Below are positions 1-8,308 of a stretch of 64,000 nucleotides of DNA, one piece after another. The DNA is taken from assembly GCA_006386115.1 (NCBI GenBank), contig VFIW01000018.1, forward strand, positions 248,001 to 312,000, read 5' to 3'. Source of the stretch: Globisporangium splendens. Taxonomy: Eukaryota > Oomycota > Peronosporomycetes > Pythiales > Pythiaceae. The notes under the pieces were generated by a model, which worked only from the letters and a program-made list of their open reading frames with translations, searched no databases and had not been told where the DNA came from. Each line of letters starts with the position of its first letter. The first letter of the stretch is position 1. The position numbers and the translations under genes are program-made.

Positions 1-708
1 GTGTCTACCGATCCGACAGCGCAACGCAGTCAACGCATGCAATTTGCAGTTGACCGTGTTCGTCTGTTTCGCTCCAAGCAGGGCGGTGGCACGCCTCTGC
101 GAGCGGGTGGTCGCGCTGGTAACAGGCGACAAATTACTCGCGCGAATGACAGTCCCTCAGTTGCGCCTCAAAGGCGTCAACAAGATCCGGGACGTCTTCG
201 CGAAGACGCTCAGCAGGCTCCCACGAGCTCTGCAACACATCGTACCCACGCCACTTCACAAGGTAGTGGGTGTTCCCCTTACACCGCTGCACACGCAGCA
301 GGCGCTCAACATGGTAGTGGCGCTGTCCCTGCTTGTCAATCAGCGGGACAGGTGGCGCCCTACTTCGCTTCAGCATCGGTGGTTGCACCAGATGCGATGG
401 TTCAGATGGTTCACGCGAACGCATCGTCTTTGGGGGCGCTACAGCAAGCCGTCCGTACCCTTCGCCAGCAATATCTGGACGAAACCTCGCTGTTGAAGCA
501 GAGGGTGACAGCGCTTGAGACGGAGCTGAAGGAAGCTCGTCAGATGCTGGAGGAGTACCATGTCCGCGGGAAGCACTTCCACGCGAGGTACGCTCCGCGA
601 GTGAAGACGCTTTGGGAGAGGCACAACGCGCTCGTGTCTCGATGGGCGGCGTCTGAGCCCCCTGATGAGACCGACGTTCTCCCGGACTGGGATAAAAATC
701 CGCAGTAG
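1..708 (+). CDS. Antisense coiled-coil ORF of element 1 (5' end outside window)
   Basis: An open frame of 235 codons runs in from the left edge and stops at 706-708, opposite the 3' end of element 1 pol. No real start is visible: base 1 is GTG and the frame is open at the edge. The first 130 residues are low-complexity, rich in Q, A, S, G and R. Residues about 140-185 show Leu/Val/Ala heptads typical of a coiled coil, followed by a short acidic tail. It stops about a dozen codons past the conserved pol motif ending FYVGLLKRY. The antisense ORF of element 2 stops at the equivalent place and in the same codon register. Function is unknown. It could be a fortuitous frame opposite a biased linker, but the shared position and register argue against that. 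Confidence 0.5.
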   Translation: MSTDPTAQRSQRMQFAVDRVRLFRSKQGGGTPLRAGGRAGNRRQITRANDSPSVAPQRRQQDPGRLREDAQQAPTSSATHRTHATSQGSGCSPYTAAHAAGAQHGSGAVPACQSAGQVAPYFASASVVAPDAMVQMVHANASSLGALQQAVRTLRQQYLDETSLLKQRVTALETELKEARQMLEEYHVRGKHFHARYAPRVKTLWERHNALVSRWAASEPPDETDVLPDWDKNPQ

Positions 709-1141
709 CGTCGTGGTAGCGCTTAAGCAAACCCACGTAGAACACGGGGTGCGTTGCCATTCTCGTTGGGAGATCGAGCTTGTAATTCAAGTCTCCAATC
801 TTCTCCACAACAGTGTATGGCCCGATGAATCGTGGCAACAACTTACTCCCGCTGGGGAGCGTTGTGACTGCATCGTTTGGTAGGTTTTTAATGCTCAATA
901 GCACTTTATCACCCACACAAAACGTTTGTTTGTTCTTTCTACCCGATTTATCGGCGTAGAGCTTCTGCTTGTCTTGCGCAGCAGCTAGTTGGTCGCGTAC
1001 GCGACGCAACAATGCTGCGCGCTCATCGACAAATTGCCGCGCTGCCGCGACGGCTTTGTCTTGCTTTTTCGTTGCTCTCGCAGCGCGTGCTGCAGAGAGA
1101 TCTATTTCTGCGCCGGTGTGTGGCACCGCGCGTCCTTCCAT
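134..1141 (-). CDS. Element 1 pol C-terminus: integrase C-terminal region and chromodomain
   Basis: This 335-codon frame continues pol after a frame break. Residues about 1-75 are a basic helical stretch ending ADKSGRKNK. Next is the GPY/F-like integrase module (LLPRFIGPYTVVEKIGDLNY, then HPVFYVGLLKRY). A Pro/Ser-rich linker of about 120 residues follows, then a chromodomain at about residues 265-330 (HYLVKWRGYDVLQSSWEP). Chromodomains in this family direct integration to particular chromatin; that role is family knowledge. The frame overlaps the main pol frame by 40 nt in the -1 register, but the overlap has no slippery heptamer, so a frameshift mutation or sequencing error is likelier than programmed recoding. 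Confidence 0.85.
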   Translation of the reverse strand: MEGRAVPHTGAEIDLSAARAARATKKQDKAVAAARQFVDERAALLRRVRDQLAAAQDKQKLYADKSGRKNKQTFCVGDKVLLSIKNLPNDAVTTLPSGSKLLPRFIGPYTVVEKIGDLNYKLDLPTRMATHPVFYVGLLKRYHDATADFYPSPGERRSHQGAQTPPIETRARCASPKASSLAERTSRGSASRGHGTPPASDELPSAPSQALSPSASTARFRPDIAGEGYGRLAVAPPKTMRSREPSEPSHLVQPPMLKRSRAPPVPLIDKQGQRHYHVERLLRVQRCKGNTHYLVKWRGYDVLQSSWEPAERLREDVPDLVDAFEAQLRDCHSRE

Positions 1142-4100
1142 TCGTGGCTGACGCTCACACGAGCAGTCGCCTGATTCCGTCTAGACTGGCTATTTTTAGC
1201 ATGGGTACCGTAACTCTGTACCGTGTGAGAGCCATCTATAGGGACACGAGTACCGTAACTCAGTACCGTGGGTGATCCATCTTTAGGGACACGAGTACCG
1301 TAACTCAGTACCTTGCCCGACATGTCAATACTCTGCGTGCTGTCCGGTAAGACTGTGACAGATTCGGAACGCGATCGCACAGGCGGCGCATCGCGCGCGT
1401 CCACCTGAGTGGTCGACGCCACGTCCGGTGACGAAGATCGCGCGCTCGCATCGAGCGCAGCGAGTTGCCCTCCCACCGCAGAACGTTCGACGCCCTCGAA
1501 CAGAGTGGCGGGTACGCGCGGGTGCCGCAGCGAGTTAAAATAGAACGGAGTCACGGCCGTAGAGGCGTGCTCGCTGTTATTTATAGCAAACTCGGCGTAC
1601 GGCAGCCAGCGGCTCCAGTCGCGGGGATGATCGACAGCGATGCTGCGAAGAATATCCTCGACGACACGGTTCACGCGCTCGGTTTGCCCGTCTGTCTCGG
1701 GGTGATCGGCAGTGGACAACGCCAGATCTGTGCCGAGCAGGCGAAAGAGTTCGCGCCAAAAGGCAGCGGTAAAACGCGGGTCCCGGTCTGATACAATAGA
1801 CTCGGGCAAGCCGTGATAGCGGAACACGTGCTCTAAAAATAGGCACGCCGTCTCTTGCGCAGTGACATGCTTGCGCACGGGTGCAACGTGCACCATTTTG
1901 CTCAGTCGGTCGACGAACACGACGACGCCTGTGTTGCGCGTCTTGTCTTCCGGGAAACCGAAGACGAAATCCATGCTGACCGACTTCCAGCAGTCTTGCG
2001 GAATCGGCAGCGGATGCAGCGGCGCTTTGTTCTTGCCCGCAGGCTTCACGCGCTGGCACTGCTCGCATGAGCGTACATAATTGGCCACCCATTTGTGTTG
2101 GTGTGGCCACCAAAACACATTAGACACTTGCAAGAAGGCCTTTTCACGCCCGAGATGCCCACTCGCTGGTGCATCGTGAAACTCATGCAGGATCGAAAGT
2201 TTCAGATCCTGGTCATGCGGTACATACACACGCGGGTAATCAAAGTTGGACAGTCGATGCCACAACAACCCGTCGTGGTAACTAAACCGAGCAAGCTTTG
2301 ACTCGAGTTTGGCAGGCAATGACTCTTTGGACGAGCCGTCAAAGTGAGCAATCAACAAGCGACACTCATCGTCCTTTGCATAAAGCGACTGAATATTGTC
2401 CTTGAGCTTTGTTTGCACTCGACTGATGCTCAGATGCATGAGATCAGGAGTGCGCTCCAAACACAGGGCGTCAGAGCTGTCGTCAACGCTCGACTCGTAA
2501 TCTGGACGGCGCGAGAGCGCGTCCGCCAGAACATTTTCCTTTCCCGGCTTGTATTCTACCCGAAAGTTGAACTCGGAGAAGAATGCAAGCCATCGCGCCA
2601 TTCGCTGCGATAAATGGGGGGAATTAATCGCGGTCCGCAAGGACGCGTGATCCGTGTACACAACGAACGGTGTCGCACCCAAAAGGTGGACCCTGAACTT
2701 CAAGAGAGCGTACTTGATCGCAAGCAGCTCCTTGTCGTGCACAGGATAATTCTTTTCAGCTGCCTTAAGCAGTCTGCTTTGGTATGACACGACGCGCTCA
2801 TGGCCGTCATCATCCTTCTGCATCAGTGCACAGCCGATTGCAAAATCGCTGGCATCGCACACGACACTGAAGGCTTTCGTGTGGTCCGGCAACGCCAGGA
2901 CAGGAGCGCGAACTAGCGACTCCTTCACGTCAATGAATGCATTCATGACATCATTTGTCCAGTCCCACTCGACATCCTTTTTCAAGAGATGCGTGAGCGG
3001 ACGGACTCTTGCCGCATAGTTGTGGCTGTACTTGTGCAAGTAATTTGCCAAGCCAAGCCACTTGCGCAAGTCCTTGACGTTCTTTGGGATCGGCCAGTCG
3101 GCGATCGCCTTGATCTTCTCTGGGTCCGCGCGGACGCCAGCTTTGCCAACATAGCAGCCCAGGATCGGTATCTCTGAGGCGCCAAAGATGCATTTCTTCA
3201 GGTTGCAATACAGACTGTTGTCTCGTAAGCACTGCAACACTGAGCGCAAATGTCTCTTGTGCACGTCAACGGCACTGAGATCTCCTTCGGCACGACTGTG
3301 CACGAAGATGTCATCGAAATAGCTCGGTGCATACGCACGATGAGGACGCAGAAGATGCATTACCAGACGATTGAACGTCGCTGGTGCATTCCTCAAACCT
3401 TGCGGCATAACGAGCCACTCCCACAGCATCCCGCTGGGTGTGCTTACTGCCGTCAAGGGAACGTCACTCTCTCGCATGAGGATCTGATAGAACCCATCCA
3501 TCAGATCCAGTGCGGAGAACACTGTTGAGCCGCCCATGGAGTCGATCAAGACATCCTTTCTTGGGATCGGCGTTTGTGCCGGAATGGTGGCGGCGTTCAG
3601 CTTGTTGAAAGCGTGAACAATGCGCCAGCCACCAGTCGCTTTCCGCACACAAAACGTGGGTGAGCTATGCGGAGACTTGCTTTCTCTCACGTGACCGGCG
3701 AGGGCTCGTTTCGCGAAGAACTCGTCGATAGCCTCAACCTGCTCGCGGGGCAGCGGCCATTGTCTGGTCACGCAATATTTGCTCCCGGGCTCGAGATCGA
3801 TCTCGTGCCGTACGCCACGGTCAACGGGCAGGGCACTTGGCACTTTGTCGGGAAACACATCTTTGAACTCCCACAACAAGTCAAAGTATGGACTGCCTTT
3901 CACGGCGTCCCAATCCTGAGCAGCAAACCGTTTCTGTTTGTCTGGCTCCAAAACACTCTCATCCGCAGTGGACGAGGTGCATAGTTCGCCACGCGTGAAC
4001 GCGGTGGGAACGACGACCTCGCGGATCTGGTCACGCTCTAGATCCGTAAGAAAGAGTTCATAACTCATTTCTTCGAGGGATACAATCGCCTCAGCGGTAC

Positions 4101-5268
4101 TCGGCAGCTCATGGAGCGCCGCAAATTCAGCGAAGAACACTTCGTCTGATGCGTTTGCTTCCGGACTGCGTGTCGCGCGTCTGAGCGCCACTTCAACGTG
4201 AGCGCGATCTATTGACGGATCCGAGATCCTGTCGAAGGCGCGCAGCGAAGTTGCTGCTGCATTGAGAGATGGGGCAATCATACGCGAGGCGGCCGTTTCC
4301 TCAGCAACAGATGCCAATGCACTGTCTCTCTCGCGAGCTGACAACTTGCGTCGCCCTCGTCGGTTGATGCGAACGCGCGACCTCGCGGTTCTGAGCTCCA
4401 GTACTGCACCGTCAGGGTGGTACGAGCTGGTTGACGCGTGTACACCTGTACTGTCGCTGTCACTTGCGGGGGCTGGCTCGGGTGCTCTGGAGCCGCACAC
4501 TTGCGCACCAGTGTCCACGTCTGGACTTTCTGGCGCTTCCGCACAAACTGGGCTACCTGCCGCAGTTGATCTCTTTGCTGGGCTCCCTGCCACAGCGTGT
4601 TCAAAGCTCGCATCCATTGCGTGGAAATTTTCCCGCAACCTTCGCTCTTCATCAGAGGAAGGGGTGGAGCTCCCGATTGTGCGTGCTCGCCAATCGATCC
4701 AAGGCTGATGTTTCGCCAGCCAAGGCATCCCTAGGATGAGGTCGTACTTCGACCCCATCGCTAGTACCACGAACGTTTCTTTGCAGACAAAGTCGCAAAA
4801 ACTGAAAGAGAGTTCGACTTGAACCCCTTCAGTGTGTACTGTCGACCCATCGGCCAGACGTACGATCATCTTCTCGCGCTTGCCACTGTGGACAAGTCGC
4901 TCATACGCTTGCAGACTCTGTTCCAGAGCTGCCTTCGAGACGAAGTTCTGTGACGCACCGCAGTCAACAAGAACCGTCATTTTCTTCTCATAGCCCTTCA
5001 CATCGGCGCTATATACCAACATCTCACTCGGAGCCTTGTTGCCAAGAGCTCCTGGGACTAAGCTTCCCATCTGCACGACTCTAGTAGTCGGCGACGCCGA
5101 AGCTATAGAGTCTGTCTCAGTAGAGCGTCCCGCTTCTACTGAGACATTCCGTTTCCCTTTCTTGCCACAGCGGATCTGCCACCTCGGTGAGCGTGGTTGC
5201 CGCGCGGCGTTTGGTAGTCCCTCGCCTGATTTCCAGTGCGAGGAGCGGGCTGCCTTGGAGCGGGACAC
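1102..5268 (-). CDS. Element 1 pol: protease, reverse transcriptase, RNase H, integrase
   Basis: This frame is reached from gag by a -1 shift at 5151. In order it carries an aspartic protease with DCGASQNF (DCG where DTG or DSG is usual); a reverse transcriptase with QGLRNAPATFNRLV and the catalytic SYFDD; RNase H with VVCDASDFAIG and TDHASLR; and an integrase with the HHCC zinc domain (FHDAPASGHLG, then C-x2-C in SCEQCQ) and the D,D-E core (SMDFVFG, VSDRDPRFT, HPETDGQTERVNR). All catalytic residues I looked for are present. Near the end, a 45-bp tandem repeat encodes a 15-residue unit (SYGTRVP). The frame ends at 1102 and the C-terminal module continues in another frame (134-1141). Confidence 0.92.
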   Translation of the reverse strand: MSRSKAARSSHWKSGEGLPNAARQPRSPRWQIRCGKKGKRNVSVEAGRSTETDSIASASPTTRVVQMGSLVPGALGNKAPSEMLVYSADVKGYEKKMTVLVDCGASQNFVSKAALEQSLQAYERLVHSGKREKMIVRLADGSTVHTEGVQVELSFSFCDFVCKETFVVLAMGSKYDLILGMPWLAKHQPWIDWRARTIGSSTPSSDEERRLRENFHAMDASFEHAVAGSPAKRSTAAGSPVCAEAPESPDVDTGAQVCGSRAPEPAPASDSDSTGVHASTSSYHPDGAVLELRTARSRVRINRRGRRKLSARERDSALASVAEETAASRMIAPSLNAAATSLRAFDRISDPSIDRAHVEVALRRATRSPEANASDEVFFAEFAALHELPSTAEAIVSLEEMSYELFLTDLERDQIREVVVPTAFTRGELCTSSTADESVLEPDKQKRFAAQDWDAVKGSPYFDLLWEFKDVFPDKVPSALPVDRGVRHEIDLEPGSKYCVTRQWPLPREQVEAIDEFFAKRALAGHVRESKSPHSSPTFCVRKATGGWRIVHAFNKLNAATIPAQTPIPRKDVLIDSMGGSTVFSALDLMDGFYQILMRESDVPLTAVSTPSGMLWEWLVMPQGLRNAPATFNRLVMHLLRPHRAYAPSYFDDIFVHSRAEGDLSAVDVHKRHLRSVLQCLRDNSLYCNLKKCIFGASEIPILGCYVGKAGVRADPEKIKAIADWPIPKNVKDLRKWLGLANYLHKYSHNYAARVRPLTHLLKKDVEWDWTNDVMNAFIDVKESLVRAPVLALPDHTKAFSVVCDASDFAIGCALMQKDDDGHERVVSYQSRLLKAAEKNYPVHDKELLAIKYALLKFRVHLLGATPFVVYTDHASLRTAINSPHLSQRMARWLAFFSEFNFRVEYKPGKENVLADALSRRPDYESSVDDSSDALCLERTPDLMHLSISRVQTKLKDNIQSLYAKDDECRLLIAHFDGSSKESLPAKLESKLARFSYHDGLLWHRLSNFDYPRVYVPHDQDLKLSILHEFHDAPASGHLGREKAFLQVSNVFWWPHQHKWVANYVRSCEQCQRVKPAGKNKAPLHPLPIPQDCWKSVSMDFVFGFPEDKTRNTGVVVFVDRLSKMVHVAPVRKHVTAQETACLFLEHVFRYHGLPESIVSDRDPRFTAAFWRELFRLLGTDLALSTADHPETDGQTERVNRVVEDILRSIAVDHPRDWSRWLPYAEFAINNSEHASTAVTPFYFNSLRHPRVPATLFEGVERSAVGGQLAALDASARSSSPDVASTTQVDARDAPPVRSRSESVTVLPDSTQSIDMSGKVLSYGTRVPKDGSPTVLSYGTRVPIDGSHTVQSYGTHAKNSQSRRNQATARVSVSHEWKDARCHTPAQK
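1204..1318 (-). repeat. 45-bp tandem repeat inside element 1 pol
   Basis: About 2.5 copies of a 45-bp unit sharing TACCGTAACTC, with starts at 1206, 1251 and 1296. Because 45 is a multiple of three, each unit adds 15 residues around SYGTRVP without breaking the frame. It lies between the integrase core and its C-terminal module, where element 2 has unrelated sequence. Confidence 0.85.
5113..5157 (-). promoter_or_regulatory. -1 programmed frameshift signal, element 1 gag-pol
   Basis: On the minus strand, GGGAAAC (5157-5151) sits exactly in the X XXY YYZ register of gag (codons GGA, AAC). A 4-nt spacer follows, then a perfect 12-bp stem (TGTCTCAGTAGA at 5146-5135 with its complement at 5124-5113). 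The 10-nt loop can add three GC pairs. Slipping back one base continues straight into the pol frame. The gag TAG is inside the first arm of the stem. Confidence 0.9.
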
Positions 5269-6296
5269 TTCGACTGATAGTGTCCCCGCTTGCCACAGTT
5301 AAAGCAGGTCACTTCGGCGCTGCTGAGATCCATTGGTGTCGGACCATGGAAGCGCCGCTCATTCGTGACTGCTCGGTGGCTGTGATGCGCACCGTTGTGG
5401 CGGCCAGCGTTCCAATCAGGTCGGCTGACTCTGAACGATTGCTGCTCAATGAGCGCAATGCGGATCGCATCTTCCATCGTGGCCGGCAAGCGTCGGTACA
5501 ACTCCTGACGCGCTGATCCACTGTTGAGGCCGTTGAGAAACGCAGGCACTTTCACAGACTCAGGCAAAGGGCTGGTCGTGATCGCCGCGCACAGGCTTCT
5601 CATCTCCTGGATGTATCGTTCCAGCGAGAGCTTCCCTTGTCTCAAGGAGAAGAAACGACCTTGCAACAGCACTTCGTTGTTCGGAGGCTGATACATGGCG
5701 GTGATTCTCGCACGGAAAATATCCCACGTGTCGAATGCACACTCATCGGCGAGCAACGTCGAGAATGCCCATTCCGACGCTCGACCGCGCAGGTTCGAGA
5801 TGGCGTAAGACACCATCTGCTCGTTGCTGTCGATGAGCTGAGCCTTGGCGCAACGCTCCACGGCGAGTAGCCAGTGGATGAGCTTGTCGCCATCCGCACC
5901 ATCGAATTTCGGAGCGTCGATCTTGACAGCTCTCGGGCGGGGAGTTTGGGACGTGGGTGTCTGAGGCGCAGAAGCCGCACTCGACAAAGACGTGGCTGCA
6001 CCAGCAACCACAGATACCACTCGCTCGAGCGCTTCGCGCGACTCAGCAGCTGAGCGCAGCATCTCTGCGGTCAAGCTTGCGGTGGCTTGCATTTGTGCTT
6101 GCGCATTTCGCTCTCCTTCGAGGCGCTGAGCGTTCGAGAAGTTCTCGAACTGCTCGAGTCGAAAGATTTGCTGTTCCGGCGACGCCGAGAGCACGTCTAG
6201 CGCGACTTGGTCGCCTAGAGCTTGTGCCATTCGGGTCAGCACACTCCGGTGCTCAGCCGAGAGGTGCGGGAACTGCGCAGGGTCAATTGACGCCAT
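5136..6296 (-). CDS. Element 1 Gag
   Basis: 386 residues. The start is the first ATG after the LTR and primer-binding site on this strand. An N-terminal helical region is followed by a retrotransposon Gag core (KFDGADGDKLIHWLLAVE, then LQGRFFSLRQG at roughly residues 125-260) and a CCHC zinc knuckle (CFNCGKRGHYQSKC, about residue 330). The tail is basic and RNA-binding in character. Gag forms the virus-like particle and packages RNA. The stop codon (TAG, 5138-5136) lies in the first arm of the frameshift hairpin, so most ribosomes should end here and a minority continue into pol. Confidence 0.92.
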   Translation of the reverse strand: MASIDPAQFPHLSAEHRSVLTRMAQALGDQVALDVLSASPEQQIFRLEQFENFSNAQRLEGERNAQAQMQATASLTAEMLRSAAESREALERVVSVVAGAATSLSSAASAPQTPTSQTPRPRAVKIDAPKFDGADGDKLIHWLLAVERCAKAQLIDSNEQMVSYAISNLRGRASEWAFSTLLADECAFDTWDIFRARITAMYQPPNNEVLLQGRFFSLRQGKLSLERYIQEMRSLCAAITTSPLPESVKVPAFLNGLNSGSARQELYRRLPATMEDAIRIALIEQQSFRVSRPDWNAGRHNGAHHSHRAVTNERRFHGPTPMDLSSAEVTCFNCGKRGHYQSKCPAPRQPAPRTGNQARDYQTPRGNHAHRGGRSAVARKGNGMSQ

Positions 6297-6357
6297 TATG
6301 AATCCTTGAGGAAGCGATTCAGGCAGTCACCTCTGCCGGGTCGTAGATTGACTACTA

Positions 6358-6366
6358 GTGCTACCA
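6358..6366 (-). other. Primer-binding site of element 1
   Basis: On the minus strand TGGTAGCAC follows two bases after the LTR end. Elements 2 and 3 have the same TGGTAGCACT at the same spacing. The first eight bases fit the 3' end (TGCTACCA) of initiator-Met-type tRNAs; the tRNA identity is an inference. Confidence 0.8.
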
Positions 6367-6368
6367 GT

Positions 6369-6903
6369 TGTAACCGGACACTTCCGAGTTACGCAGCACG
6401 GTACGTGTGTGAGAGAAGCGTATGCAACGCTTCTCTCAAGGACTCTGTTCCGAGAGCGGTTGCCTGCTTCCTGCAGTGCAACAATCGGTTACCTGTAGGT
6501 CTCTATAGAGTAACCGTCGATAACCAAAGACTTAGTTAACGGTAAAAATGGAACTGTTTATTTGTTGGAGGTTGCCCTCTGTAGGACAACCTGGATTATC
6601 TTTATGTAACTATGAACAATAACAATCTCAAGTATAATTACTCCCCATGGGGCAATGAGTGGCTATGAAAGACTAACGCTAGTTGTCTTATGTGATTGGA
6701 TGAGATGCATGTTCAATTATATCCAATCGGAGGCGCCGTCACTCAGACTGGCTGCCGGCTCCGCCGTGAAGGTTCGAGCAAGTACGACGAACCTCATGGT
6801 TCGGTCTTAAACTTGTTGCGCGTACTCTACGTACCACAAGGTTCGGTTTGGTTGTGTGGCACAACACAAGTGCGTAACCATGTTACAGTGTAACCCCGTT
6901 ACA
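6369..6903 (-). repeat. 5' LTR of element 1
   Basis: 535 bp with TGTAAC (minus strand, from 6903) and GTTACA (ending at 6369) as inverted ends, followed inward by the primer-binding site. The partner LTR is outside the window. The outer edge is slightly ambiguous because TGTAAC occurs again 15 bp inside. Confidence 0.85.
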
Positions 6904-7157
6904 AAGTTTCTCGAAGATCCCGTAGGTTCAACCTCAGTGTACCCAAGGCTTTATATATCAGATTCATAGGTTTTATTTCTGCATGTTTAGGTTTTATGCA
7001 TAAAACCTGTAGGAGTCCTAGTGGTGTTTTATATGTAGTGCCAGGAACCATAAGCTCATTTCAATTGAGTTGCATTTTTGCCAAGTTCCTCTCAAGTCTT
7101 CCTCTCAAGCGCAAGCGTGCGTGCTGTGTTTGAGGCTGTCTCGGATAGCCTCTTACA
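6904..7157 (+). repeat. Right-hand part of element 2 5' LTR
   Basis: From AGTTTCTCGAAGATCCCGTA onward this aligns with 13750-14031 of the 3' LTR, and it ends CTCTTACA just before the primer-binding site. The first about 360 bp of the LTR are missing here because element 1 is inserted; they should lie left of position 1. Confidence 0.88.
7054..7067 (+). promoter_or_regulatory. Inr-like core promoter in element 2 LTR
   Basis: GCTCATTTCAATTG resembles the oomycete Inr-FPR core promoter. There is no ATG between it and the gag start at 7265, so it is a plausible start site for the genomic RNA. Confidence 0.45.
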
Positions 7158-7159
7158 CC

Positions 7160-7170
7160 TGGTAGCACTT
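7160..7170 (+). other. Primer-binding site of element 2
   Basis: TGGTAGCACTT two bases after the LTR end at 7157, matching the equivalent sites in elements 1 and 3. Confidence 0.8.
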
Positions 7171-7264
7171 CGTAGTCCTTCCAACGACCAAGTCAAGACT
7201 CTGCACAGACCGCTTGTGTAGCGTGCGCGGACATTCCAAGACCCCTGTTCGATTGTGAGAAACA

Positions 7265-8308
7265 ATGGAAGGGATGGAGACGCCGATGGGTGCGATGCCT
7301 GCAGAGACCGTGGAGCTGACGAATGAGCATTTCCCTCATTTGTCTAGCCACGAGTGGGCAGCCCTCGAGCGTATGCGAGCAGTCATCGGTGAGGCAGCTG
7401 TAATCAGCTTGCTGAGATCAGCGTCACCGGATGAGCAGAGGAATGCGGCTACGAGCTTCATGCATCACGAGATCATGAACACTCATCGACAGCCTGCAAC
7501 TCCTGTCACGACGATGAGAGTGGCGCCTCTGAAGCTCGATGTATCTCCATACCGTGGCGGAGAAAACGAACCTCTAGCGAGATGGTTCGTTGAGTTGGAT
7601 GCAGCTATCACTGCAAGACAACTACGGGACCCAATGCAGCAAGTGTTGTTTGCGATGTCAAACCTTGCGGGTCGAGCCAAGAGTTGGGCGTATGGGAAGC
7701 GATTGGCGGAGCCACATTGCTTCTACGACCTGGACGACTTCAAGCGAGAGCTGAAGAGAGCTTTTGAGCCTCCGCAGAGCGAATTTCGAGCTCGTGCTGA
7801 GTTCTTAAAGCTTCGTCAGGGTAGATACGACCTACACTCGTACGCTCAACGAGCACGATACCTTGTGTCAAGTATCGTGAATGAGCCGATTGATGTCTCA
7901 ACGCAAGTTGTGACATTCATGGCAGGGCTCAATGACGGTCCGATTCGGAACCAGCTGTTCCGCGAGTATCCGAAGACGCTGGATGAAGCCATCGAGCGAG
8001 CGATGCAAGAAGAATTCAGCATCAAGCAAGCCAAGTTCAACGGTTTCGGCCCTCGTCCTGTTCGACAACACGCAGTCACATACGACGGTCCAGAGCCGAT
8101 GGACATCTCGTATGCCGATGCGACCGCTAACAGACAGCCACGCAATGACGGGAAGTGTTTCCGTTGCGGCAAGCCCGGTCACATCGCGAGAAATTGCAAG
8201 GTGTCCTTGCCAAGCCAGCAAGCGACACACGGTTCGCGATCGAATCGATCAGGCAGAGGCCGACGATTCGAGCGTTCCCAACAGCCAAAAAACGGGAACG
8301 ACCAGTAG
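7265..8308 (+). CDS. Element 2 Gag
   Basis: 347 residues from the first ATG after the LTR. It carries a Gag core (YRGGENEPLARWFVELDAAI, then ARAEFLKLRQGRYDL), a CCHC knuckle (CFRCGKPGHIARNC, about residues 298-311) and a basic tail. It is homologous to element 1 Gag. Particle formation and RNA packaging are the family role. The last codons include the slippery heptamer at 8287-8293, and the TAG stop (8306-8308) lies in the hairpin stem that follows. The gene itself is intact. Confidence 0.92.
   Translation: MEGMETPMGAMPAETVELTNEHFPHLSSHEWAALERMRAVIGEAAVISLLRSASPDEQRNAATSFMHHEIMNTHRQPATPVTTMRVAPLKLDVSPYRGGENEPLARWFVELDAAITARQLRDPMQQVLFAMSNLAGRAKSWAYGKRLAEPHCFYDLDDFKRELKRAFEPPQSEFRARAEFLKLRQGRYDLHSYAQRARYLVSSIVNEPIDVSTQVVTFMAGLNDGPIRNQLFREYPKTLDEAIERAMQEEFSIKQAKFNGFGPRPVRQHAVTYDGPEPMDISYADATANRQPRNDGKCFRCGKPGHIARNCKVSLPSQQATHGSRSNRSGRGRRFERSQQPKNGNDQ

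Larger units (their letters stand above)
1..6903 (-). mobile_element. Element 1: Ty3/gypsy chromodomain LTR retrotransposon, 3' end beyond the window
   Basis: Reading on the minus strand the order is 5' LTR (6903-6369), primer-binding site, gag with a CCHC knuckle, then pol with protease, reverse transcriptase, RNase H, integrase and chromodomain. This is the order of chromoviral Ty3/gypsy elements. The 3' LTR must lie left of position 1. The right boundary is sharp: the LTR start (minus-strand TGTAAC) abuts sequence that matches the interior of element 2's LTR, so element 1 is inserted into element 2. One frame break (about 1102-1150) and a 45-bp tandem repeat lie near the integrase C-terminus; otherwise the coding region is intact. 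Confidence 0.93.

Noticed and set aside
1102..1150. Second programmed frameshift between pol and the chromodomain frame of element 1
   Set aside because: The register is -1, but no XXXYYYZ heptamer occurs in the overlap and element 2 has one frame here.
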